From positions 248,001-312,000 of the forward strand of contig BCKT01000008.1 of NCBI GenBank assembly GCA_003116875.1: 64,000 nucleotides of DNA. The letters run 5' to 3'. Origin of the DNA: Takashimella koratensis (Eukaryota; Basidiomycota; Tremellomycetes; Trichosporonales; Tetragoniomycetaceae). Both the position numbers and the translations under genes were made by a program. The notes under the pieces are model-generated. The model did not search any database and was not told the origin of the DNA. It worked only from the letters and a program-made list of their open reading frames with translations. Of this stretch, positions 42,333 through 54,100 are shown in pieces (position 1 is the first letter of the stretch; each line of letters starts with the position of its first letter).

Positions 42333-44398
42333 ATGCTCGGGGACAGCAACGCCGCCAACATTCCTGGTGACGTGTGAGTCCCTCTCCTCTTCTCTCCTTT
42401 CATATCCCTACCGCGTTCCCAAAACCAAAGTTGTTTATTCTCTCCTTTCCCGGGTCGATGACTGACCATCCCATGTCTCAATCAACAGCACCAATCCGTT
42501 CTTCACCAAATCTGTCGTCTCCTCTCCCGCCAAGCTTAGGCATTCCGACTCGTCCGACGACCGCACGGGACCACTGAGAGACGCTCTGAGCCGTATGGAT
42601 ATCTCGGGCAGGGGTAGCGGCGAGTTTGTCGCTCCGGAGAAGACTGGTGCCGAGGTCAACAAGGGTCGTGAGGTAAGTTATTGGCTCCTGTACTTCCCTT
42701 CACCCACATCACTCTTCCAACAAGTGACTCATACCTGTGCAAGTAGTCCATGTTGGCTTTTACTGACAATCTTCAGCTGGACCGATTCGTTCCTTCCCGC
42801 CCCGGGTCGCTGCACCAATCCTCCCACTCCAGCACGACTCTCCCGACTCTCGCTCTCGACCTCAGCACCGACACATCTATGGATGCCTCCCTTGCCGCGG
42901 CGGATCAAAGCAATTCCTCCCTCTCCGCGTCCCTCGGGATCCCCAGCTCGAACCGCCGTATTCTCTCGTTCCGCGCGGCCCCACCCACAGCGTCCCACGC
43001 TACCTCCCATCTCGACGCCCAGCGCAACTACCTCCTCCACTCGACGGGCTCGGCAAGCCGGGGCACAGCGACATCGGGACCGGGAGCATCTCAGGCAGGA
43101 GCGAAGAAGAGGGCCCCGCCGTACCTCCCTGAGAGGGTGCTTGATGCCCCAGGCTTCGTGGATGACTATTACCTCAACCTAGTGGACTGGAGCTGCTCTA
43201 ACCAAGTCGCTATTGGGCTTGGCGAGCTCACTTACATCTGGAACGCAGACTCGGGATCCGTCCAGTCGCTCGGCGATGGAGCGTAAGTCGATGGTTCGAA
43301 TACACGCACCTACCTACGCTATATTGAAGCGCGTGTCCTGTGCAAACGCTGACGTTGATCAACAGGGAAGAGTCGAAACCCATTTGCTCCGTCTCTTGGT
43401 CCAATGATGGGTCGTACCTTGCCGTCGGCAACGATGCGGGTGAAGTTGAGATCTGGGACGTTGAAGAAGGCAAACGAATGCGTGTCATGGCGGGTCATAG
43501 CGCACGTATCCCGTCCATGTCGTGGTTTGGCCACGTCTTGACTTCGGGATGCCGTGATGGTTCTATTCACCACCACGACGTCCGGGTTGCCCGTCACAAG
43601 GTCATGGAGCTCTGCGGCCACAGCGCGGAGGTGAGTGCAGACGGGAGCGTGATTGGTATGGTTCGGTTACCTGACTTTGGTAGGTTTGCGGTGTCAAGTG
43701 GCGCGAAGATGGTCAGCTGCTCGCCAGTGGAGGCAACGATAACGTAGTAAACTGCTGGGAGTGAGTGTCGCAGTCGCAGTAGGGGACTTCGTGTGACCTC
43801 AATGGCTGATGAACTGTGATAGCGGCCGTATTGGACAGTCTGTGGTCGCGCAAACTGCTGATGGTGTCCCTCGTGGACACGCCAAGTGGGTGAAGCGAAA
43901 CCACACGGCTGCGGTCAAAGTGAGTGCACCCTTGATTTCGCTCCATTTTACCCTCAACCTCTAACTCTCATTCCCTAGGCGCTCGCATGGTGCCCTTGGC
44001 AGCCGAGCCTGCTCGCTACCGGTGGCGGCTCTCACGACCAACACATCCACTTCTGGTCCACGACAACCGGCACCCGAACTTCCTCTCTTCACGCCGGCTC
44101 CCAAGTGACTTCCCTTATCTGGTCTCCGCACAGTAAAGAATTCATCTCCACCCATGGGTACCCAAACAACAACATCTCACTATGGAGTTACCCGTCATTG
44201 CAGAAGATTTACGATGTCCCGGCCCACGACGATAGAGTGCTTGCGAGTGCGCTTAGTCCAGATGGGTGCACAGTGGCGACTGGCGCGGGGGATGAGAATT
44301 TGAAGTTTTGGAAGATTTGGGAAGTCAAGGCTGCGGCTAAGAAGAGTGATGAAGGCGATAGAGACGCGAGGGGGCAGAGCAAGGTTCGCATTAGGTGA
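42333..44398 (+). CDS. CDC20: Cdc20/Slp1, activator of the anaphase-promoting complex
   Basis: Seven-bladed WD40 protein that recruits substrates to APC/C and is the target of the spindle checkpoint. The start [13 protein letters not shown] is followed by a Ser-rich region and [11 protein letters not shown], the DRF-type motif near the N-terminus. The seven WD blades begin after '[20 protein letters not shown]' with '[20 protein letters not shown]', then '[18 protein letters not shown]', '[20 protein letters not shown]', '[18 protein letters not shown]', '[20 protein letters not shown]', '[19 protein letters not shown]' and '[20 protein letters not shown]'. The last residues are Lys-Val-Arg-Ile-Arg, so the C-terminus has the IR tail that docks on APC/C. 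The order of blades and the [10 protein letters not shown] entry are diagnostic for Cdc20 rather than Cdh1. Six or so introns are present. Confidence 0.95.
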
Positions 44399-44839
44399 AG
44401 CGATCTTGGTAGGGCCCGAGGCGGCGAGAAGAGGCGTGAGGGTTGTGTTTTATGTCGACCGTTCGGATCGTGGTGTTTCTGGTTCGTGTTTGTCTCTGTT
44501 CTTTCCCACAGTCATTGTTCCGTGCTTCTACATCATCCATCTCTCAATCCCATTCTCGCCGTGGCCACGCCACCCTTTTCTCATTCACCAATACCATCCA
44601 TACTTTTTTTTGTTTCTCTCATTATTGTTAACGAACACCTTGACGACATGCATCGAGCCACGAGTTTCTTGTTGCTTATATCGATACAGTACTATTGGTA
44701 CAGATCACTTGACACTTTGTTTGCTGCCTGATTTTGGACCATGCCAGACCTCAACATTATGATACACTTTGAACAACACGCCGTTCATAAAACGACTCAT
44801 ACCTACGTCTCTCCTCCTAGCCACAGTCATAGCTGCGGC
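44399..44839. other. Convergent 3' region
   Basis: A 441-nt region between CDC20 (+) and the DCAF6-like gene (-). It is T/C-rich and holds no recognisable exon. It probably contains both polyadenylation regions. Confidence 0.45.
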
Positions 44840-47800
44840 TTACTGCGTCGCACAGCCCGGTACATCCGCACGCTCCCCAGGCATCGCCACCAGCTCCCCT
44901 GAACTGATCAGGTCAAGCAACGACAACCCGCCAAACGATGATCGCTGCGGTGGACCCGCGTTGGCCCGCAGGATCGAATCGGAGAGGTGAAGTCTGGCGA
45001 ACGAAGGGTCGGGCGGGGTGCTCGTGGGTGCGAAGATCTGAACAAGGTCAGTACGTAGTTGAAGGGTGAGGAGAGTAACAGAAGATGGGGACGGTGAAAC
45101 TTACTTTGACGGTATCGTCGATCCCGCTAGACGCGACCAGCGGGAGTGTAGGGTGTTGCTCAATAACTGATTGACACAGGTGATCTCACGTCAGCTAATT
45201 GACATGCACGATATCGTCGAGGAGACGCCCCGAGACCAGATGCGACAAGCGCAACAGGGCAAATCAATCCAACCACACCAACAGGACTTACCATTCACTA
45301 CCGTCCCGTCACCTTCCCAGATCCCCACTAGCCGCCCCGTATCCTTGTCCCACACGAAAAAGTTGCCGTCGTCTGATCCTGAGCACACTTTGTCGGAGTC
45401 GAAGCCGAGGAAATTACCTGCGTCCAGGATCAATTCCCCCACTCTGCCTATACACCACCACTCCTTTTGTCCCTCAATGGCAAGCAAGGAACAATGCTAG
45501 CGCCATTCACACCCAACCGGAACTACACCCACTCACAATCCTTGACGGTTTCGTAGTTGCGTGCACCTTTGAAGACACGACGCGGCAAAACCATCTCGAC
45601 ACCCCCAAATAACCCCTCGGCACTTCTGTTCAACCTCTCAAACATTCCGGCTCCATCTTCACCTTCATCCTCGTCCCAGAAATCCATAAACTCGTCGTCG
45701 TCCTCAACTACTTCGTCTTCATCTGCTTCGTCGATATCAAAATTGTCAATATCAATTTCTTCGTCGAGATCAGATATGTCCGCATCGTCAAACGCGTCCT
45801 CTGCTCTCTTTGTGAGCAACCAACGATGAGAGAGCAGAGAGGACACAGGTCGTTCTTGAGGATAGGAGAAGAGAAAGATAACTTACCTTCCTCCATCAAC
45901 AGTTCGCGCATGTCGTCCATGATATCGTCCGACCCTCCGTTCGTCGTATCATGAACTCCTCTCACAGTCGGGTCCGGTGAATCCCTCAGCAGCTCCAATG
46001 CCGATGGGATCCGACCTCCCATCCGCCTCCGACGCCGAGCTGGTGGTTGAGGACCGAGACCTTCCCCAGGCTCATCCGGAGGACCACCGTCTCGGATGGC
46101 ATCATGGTAGGACGCGACGATATCTTGGGCCATAGCTTGGAGCTCGGCGTCGTTGAGCATCTCAGCGCCGGACGGCGATGGCTGCGTTGGTCCAATGAGA
46201 GGAAAACTCGCCTCGTTATCGACTTGTGGTGACTCAGCCTCCACGGGTCGAGAGAGAGAAGGGTCGACAGGAAGTGTTTGCCCTGCAGACGGTTCAAGAG
46301 CTGCCGCGTCGTCCATCCCATCTTCCTCATCCAGCAGTCCAAGTTGCAGCCCTGGGGCCCGATCGCCCTCTGCTTCGGCTCTAGCCTGTCGTACAATCCT
46401 ACGCCTCTCTGAATCTCCCGGATCAGCGTTCGCCGTCGAAACCTCAGATATCCGGCGTTTCATATGTGTCGCATTGGCCTCCATCTCCATCTTCTCGCGC
46501 TCCATCTCCATCTCCTCGCGCTCCGTCAGGGTCATCCAGGAAGAGTTATCTCCATGAATAGGGCGAGGAAGAGGAGGCAAAGAAGAGCAATTCGGTCTGA
46601 GGGTCGAGGAAGAGGAAGAGTTGCGGATATTGGAAGGGCCAGGCGAGTCGTTGATTGAGAACAGCGAGGTTGAGTGTTGGGCGAATGCGCAGATGACCTA
46701 CAGTGTTGTTTTAGCAATCAGGTTGGAGACAAGGCGCCTTTCAGCTGTGGGCGAGAGGACATGACAACTCACCTCGTCAGCATGGTGCGGGCTTATCTTG
46801 ACACATGTGATATGCCTCTCGCCTGAGAAGAGCGAGTTCCCAGCTGGTCCAGGGACCGACTTCCATTCCTCCTCAGAAAGCCCTAGGCGGCGTACGCAGT
46901 GAACCTGTCCCGATGACCTCGTGTGGCTTCCCCACGAGGGCGTTTGGCGTTCTGGCATCCGTCTATCACAGATGAACGCCTGCGTGATCTCGTCAACTTC
47001 TTTGCGCTTAACCATAAACCATGAACCAGAAGAGATAACTTACTGCATCTGTCTTGCCTGCGACAGCAAAGATATGAGGGGTCACCGTGCTCACGCTTAG
47101 ACTGTACAGATCGACACCACCGTGAAAGAGCGCGTCAGGGCACTCGGACCGACATCGATGAGGACGACGAAGGTCGTGTTGCCGTACCGTCCCGTCCTCG
47201 GAGACAGTGAGGAAGAGGTGGGGCGAGTTCTCGGTCGCGATCTTCTTCGTGCGGTCGGTATGACATTTGAGGACTGTCACACTGAGGGAGGGATTGTTAA
47301 CGATTCTCTCTGAGCTTTCAAATCCTCTTCCCGTTCACCATTTTCTCGTCACCGAACATCAAAGACCAGAGGAGAACAGCAGACACCAAATACAGAAAGC
47401 ATCACTTACCCAGCTCCGTCGTAACCCCACAACTCCCCTTCCCGCGCAAACCTAACTCCACCCCTCATTCCTCCCACACCAGCATTCAAACCTCCTGGCG
47501 CCCGAGCCAACCGCTCCACTTCAAGGACACGGACGTCCCTGTCCCCAGCACAACTGACGATCGTCGGTGTTGCTGTGTGCGGCAGGAAACGGGCAGAGAA
47601 GATATTGGCGCGGTGTCCTGTGGCGATGGTTTCGCTCAGCCGAAGCGGGTGGGGCGAGAATGATGATGAGGAGGAGGAGGAAGGGGACGAGGTAGTTGGG
47701 AAATGAGAGGATTCGTCCGCGGTCCATATACATATCCTGACAGTCGGTCAGTGGGTGTATCAAGATGGAGACGAGTTGGGAAGGGTGGTGGTCTCGACGA

Positions 47801-48287
47801 GCTGGGAGGAAAGAGGAAGGAAGTCAGCGGCGAGGAGAACTTACCGCTTGTCGTCAGAACCAGACAGAAGTGTCGAGCCGTCCAATGACCACGAGATGGC
47901 GTTGACGCACCTGTACATACCAAGGTCAGCTCTGTTTTTCTTTCTGATCGCTCCATAACCTTCGCTCAGCTACCATGCCTTCACACCTGGCTCAGTCTAT
48001 CGCTTCCCTTCTCTTGAACCCTACATCCAAGACCTCCTTACTGTATCCCGTTACGAGAGATGTACGCACCCTTCGTGTCCCTCGTAATCGTTTCCAAGTA
48101 CCTGCACCCGATCCAATCTATCCCACACTCCTTCCCCCATCTCCGTCCAGCCCGGGCCGGCCGCAGATCCTATGCGGTTCCGGTATTGGCCATGGTGGCC
48201 GGATGAACCGACGCCTCCTAGCGCGGAAGAAACAGGGTCGTAGACTGGAGTAGGGACGGGTACACGAAGGCGCCTGATCCGCGCCAT
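44840..48287 (-). CDS. DCAF6/WDTC1-like WD40 protein, CUL4-DDB1 receptor candidate
   Basis: Start MARIRRLRVPVPTPVYDPVS. The N-terminal WD repeats read 'VQVLGNDYEGHEGCV', then a 'NAISWSLDGSTLLSGSDDKR' type repeat, then 'IATGHRANIFSARFLPHTAT', 'LFLTVSEDGTVRQHDLRRPH' with the D-x-R dipeptide (WDXR) that contacts DDB1, and 'HIFAVAGKTDA' with FICDRRMPE. A long insert follows that is charged and acidic (Glu/Met-rich helix 'EREEMEMEREKMEMEANATH', Arg/Glu stretches and an Asp/Glu run near 45700-45800). The C-terminal repeats 'VCSGSDDGNFFVWDKDTGRL' and VVNVIEQHPTLPLVASSGID then VKIFAP are typical of DCAF6 and WDTC1. It ends GERADVPGCATQ with TAA. About eight introns. Domain order (WD - long insert - WD) matches the DCAF6 type. 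The partner and substrate are inferred from the family. Confidence 0.82.
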
Positions 48288-48572
48288 GTTGAATAGGGCA
48301 GGAGGCGAGAGCAGATGGAGACAAGATTAGTCTGGAGGGAAGAGGAAAGGCAAGGCGGCAAGGCTAGGATGAAGGTGATTAAATAAGATCTCTGCCTGTG
48401 GCAGATAGCACTGAACAGCACTTCCCCGAGTAATTTCAGGTTTCAACTCTTCAGTACCTCACATGCTCAACTCTGGCTTATTTAGGTTCATGGTCACCGA
48501 TATCTCCTTGATCTTGTTCTATTTTTTGTATCAAAAGACTTTGAATACTTTGAGAGGCAACACGCAGCAACT

Positions 48573-49926
<1,354 letters not shown>

Positions 49927-50127
49927 GGCCAAGTGAGAATCTGAGAACGATATTGGGCGATGGTGCTAAATTGTCCGCAGTGCCACATCCAGCCAGCCAT
50001 ATTCTTATGTATATGGCGTGTGATATCTTGATAGGCCAAGAAACGGGCTTCACCCTGCCATTTCGCCGTTGGCTCGTCAGCTGATTCATCTGCTGATATT
50101 TTTCTGGCCCTTTTCCGAAACACTTGG

Positions 50128-50135
50128 CTTACTCA
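50128..50135. promoter_or_regulatory. CTTACTCA element 1
   Basis: Inside a wider shared context TTGGCTTACTCATC. It lies 202 nt upstream of the Old Yellow Enzyme start codon. It fits the MTKASTMA consensus used by Cap1-type bZIP proteins. Confidence 0.35.
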
Positions 50136-50296
50136 TCACATTGTGAGGGTACTCTATCTATGCACAATCTTTCTATGGGATTCACAGCTCCTTTTTCGGA
50201 GGTGGCCAACCACGTGTGGATCGATCAGTGCCCGAAGAGCTTATCAATTTTTTGACAAAAACACGCTGTGTACCGACCGGTGCCTCGAACATTGGG

Positions 50297-50304
50297 CTTA
50301 CTCA
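50297..50304. promoter_or_regulatory. CTTACTCA element 2
   Basis: Context ATTGGGCTTACTCACC. On the minus strand it also reads GTGAGTAAG, which is a splice-donor-like sequence, so the site could alternatively be part of a leader intron. It is 371 nt from the start codon. Confidence 0.3.
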
Positions 50305-50477
50305 CCCCTCAACTACTGAACAAAGATCCTTTTAGTCATCGTGATCTGCTAAAAATTGTTATGAAGTCCCTTACGACGGGCACAGATGATCCGTCGGATT
50401 TGAACCTCGTAAATGTTGGACTATTGTTTCCGGGCTGAGTTCAGGTGCGCCCGCACCTGGCTAAACGAGAGCATTGG

Positions 50478-50485
50478 CTTACTCA
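50478..50485. promoter_or_regulatory. CTTACTCA element 3
   Basis: Context ATTGGCTTACTCATC, the same flanks as the other two copies. It is 552 nt from the start codon. Spacings between the copies are 169 and 181 nt. Confidence 0.35.
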
Positions 50486-51164
50486 TCTCGATGCCTTCTT
50501 TTTGACGGGTTTACTCGTCAGAGATACGAAATTCCGCGATAACCGGTCAGATGCCTCTCTCGTAAGTCTGATTACGCAGTGCTCTGGGCGAGCGGAGGCG
50601 ATTTGACAGATCGCTAACTCCTCATTGAGTTCCACCCTCGCATCAGCCGCAGAGCTCTAGTGGTGGTCAGTCGTCGAAGCGACGAAAAGGATATCTGCCT
50701 TCCTTGTGTTGATCAACAGCGATTTGACCGTCGCCCGACGCGTCAGACTGCTTCTCAGCGGTGCTGAAATACATCCGCCCCATTCAAGAGTCAGTGGTGA
50801 CGAGGTCAGTAGGAAGGAGAAGATTCACGTCGAAGGAAGAGTCTTGTGAAAAGGAGACATGTGAGCAATTCGATCACATTCCATTTCTCAGGCTATCGCT
50901 TGGAAACGAAGACGTCCATGATGTTCGGAATACTGTAACATCATGAAGAAGCTATATCTATGTGCATGTAGGGCATCGTGTGTGCGGTTGATAATAGTGT
51001 GAAGATGGTAAGCCAGTCTACTTCCCGGATGAAAGATGTAGACAGATTGAGAAGGCTGGGACAGACTTGGGAGACAAGGTGTCGAGAAAGAGCGACTGTG
51101 GCGAAGAACCATCGCGTTCACCATCTCCTCGTGCAACCGAAAGTAGCCTCAAGCGACGACTTCA

Positions 51165-54100
51165 CTAGCGAAATCCATGGGCCGATGGGGTGTCTGACGG
51201 TCGTCGCGCTTGACCTGGCACTGGGGCAGGCCTCGGTGCTGATCCCGATCCAGAAGTCGAACCGAGCGACGCACTCCCTGGCGGAAGTTTGAGGAATTGA
51301 ACGTGCCCATCATCCGAAGTGAAGATAACCTGAGTCCTCGAGAGCAGATTCCTCGGCGGTGTCATGTGTTGCTGAGGCGGTGGCATCCCTCCGTATGCGT
51401 TGTACCCTCCTGCCCCTTGTTGCGGGTACGTCTGGTATCCCGGGTGCGGGGGGCGGAAGCCGGGGTTCGCCGCGCCACCCGCTCCACCGTTGGAAGACGG
51501 GTACATGAGCTGCCGAGAGGCAAGAGGGGCAGGCGCGTTGACGGTAGAGGGAGGCATGTCGGAGAAGAGACAGGTGATGTTGTTACCTGGGATGATCTGG
51601 ACAAGGTGACCGGTCTCCACGTGTCGGACTTCGACGAAAGTCGGCTCAAACGCGATGACATAGGGGTATTGCAGGGCTGAAGGTGGATCAGAAATGGTTC
51701 TTCAAGTTGAAAAGGACAAGGTATACGCCAAGAACTCACCAAACGATGTCGGCGACCCTTCCCAGATGATCGCCCATTTCGGACGTGACCTCCATCCGTT
51801 CTTGTTGACGTAGAACGCAAACTCTGCAGATCCAGTCGTTAGCTCTATACTCCATCCCTTCTGCACAAAATGTATACTTAAAACTTCGCCACTCACCATC
51901 GTAACAGAGCAAAAAGTCCCCTTCGACACGATAAATAGCCATCGGCCTAACCCCGTCCCTCTTGAGTACAAAGTCGAGGGACGAATCTGCCGGGTCGAGA
52001 AGACCTTGCATGTCGAGAGTTTCGAGATCGACAATCTCGAATCCCTTTTGACAACCAACACAAATTTTGGTTTTGAGGAAGTAGACAGAGTAACTTTCGA
52101 GTGGGATGTAGAATTCCTGTAAAACATGTCAGTGATACGTCGGATACCACTTTGCAACTCATAGATCTGATCCTCTTGCGGTTCCGACCCCAGGACCCAC
52201 CTTGAACACCTTGAGCGTCTCTTGTCCTCCATTCAACCGCTTCATGAACCCCGTCTGAGGTTTCTTCCCCCTCATCGTCTGCTCGATCGGTTCCAGCACT
52301 TTGATCGTACTACTCAGCGGGCTACTCTTGACCACCGCGATCAAGATCCGGTTAAGACAAAGACCCGACTTGAAAAAACTCGTATGCGACGAGATCCGTT
52401 TCCCGCGCTTGAGTGCGGCATTGGGATCGTTAGGGTCCAGGCAGTCGAGCGGGAAGGTGGTCACAGATCGTTCGTGCAGAACGATAAGGAGTTGGAACTC
52501 TTCGATAACATCTACCTGCGTAACGTCGAGGAGGTTGATCACTTTGACTGGTTCGCGCAGTTTAGGGTCTCGCAGGTTGGAGAAGTACACGCCTTCTTCG
52601 GTGCCGTAAATCATGCGGTTGCCATTGTCTACAGGAGAATTGTCAGCAAATGACACTGTACATCCTGCTAGCGCTCACGCCAAGACTCACCATAGGGACT
52701 GATGCAGGTAATCTTCCTCATGCCCGTGAAATAGTTATCCGTAATAGTTTCCGAAACAAAGATCATACTTCTATCCCTGATGATCTGTTGCTGTTTATCG
52801 ATCGTCTCGAGCCACTTCTTTCTGCTGACGTAGGTATCCACCCAGAGCTGGAGCGAGTATCCCTTCCGACCGAGGTGGACGACGGTGAGGGAGAAACCGT
52901 GCTTGCTTTCGGGTTTCGGAGGGACATGGGATAACGCCGTACTGCCCTTGATCGCGCCCGGTCGCGTCATGAGTTTGTTACGTGTCGCTGAGAGTTTGGC
53001 AGAGTTGTACGAGTCCTCGGGCGCGATTAAGACGAGGAGCTCAAGAGGGATTGGCTAGAAATGAGCAAGAATATCAGCTCAAGTGACTGGAAAGTACCCA
53101 AATCGAGATTGTCGATAAACACAATTACTCACCCTGCGGAACACTTTGTACTGCTCCGCTTTGGCGACCCATTTCGGCTTGACCAAGAGGAACGCATGAT
53201 CGAACAGGAACGCAATAAGATCCGCATTTTCACTCTGACTTCCACCACGCTTCTTCACCGGACCCTTGTGCACCAGTTCTCGGTTCTTGTCACGCAATCT
53301 CAAATCCTGCAATCCGTCAGCTTGAACAATCAACCTGACCATCCCTAGAGACACCGTCTCTCCAAGGCTCGTTTCTTCTGCACTCACGATATTCTCATTG
53401 GGGCGGAACACGAGCTGCTGTTCAAGCTGTGCAAGCTCAAAGATATTCTCCGACTTGCCACTCTCAATGTTGACTTTGGCGAGGAACGCACGAACCGCTT
53501 TGATCACTTCGGGCAGATCGCGTTTGTCCGCGTGGCCCTCGGGGGTGTACTTGAGTACCGCCTCGAGCAGGAGCGGGTATCGACCGAGACGCGTGGTTGG
53601 TTTGGTCAGGTACCCGTTAAGCTCAAGCTTGTTTGACTCGGGTTTACGTTCGGTTTCCTATTCACAGTCAGTCCTATCCACAGGAAAGGGAAGACCCGAC
53701 GGTCACTCAAAACCACTCACATCGACAAATTTCTGGAATGCAGGATTGGAGCCCTTTTCCTTCTCAAACTCGTACTTTCCAAACAGCTGATGAGCACCAT
53801 ACACGACAAACGGTTCGAACAGTGGGACTCTCTCGAGGAAGAGATCGCCGATAGCCTGAACGACAGGCTGTTGTTTTTGACGCTTGGTGAGTCGTTCAGC
53901 GAGGACGTGGTTGACTGCCAAGACATCGTGAACGTTCCAGAAGACTTGTCGGACAAAATCATCTCGCCTGTTCGCAGGGATAACATCTTGCGTCCGAAGC
54001 GGCTTGACCCAGAGCTAAGTCACAAGTCAGCGAAACCAGCCAAATTTTATTCCGAGCGTATGGTCAAGAGCCCAACTTACATCACGGAGGTATTCGAGAT

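Larger units (their letters stand above)
49927..51164. promoter_or_regulatory. Upstream region of the Old Yellow Enzyme gene
   Basis: This 1.2 kb contains three CTTACTCA elements (50128-50135, 50297-50304, 50478-50485), a CAGGTGCG/CGCACCTG palindrome at 50442-50459, and one CACGTG at about 50211-50216. The right half to 51164 is the 3' side of the RhoGEF gene. No coding exon is convincing. Confidence 0.5.

Noticed and set aside
50385..50410. tRNA-like B-box on the minus strand
   Set aside because: The 11-nt core matches the T-loop consensus, but the five flanking bases do not form a T-stem and no acceptor or anticodon stem is found around it.
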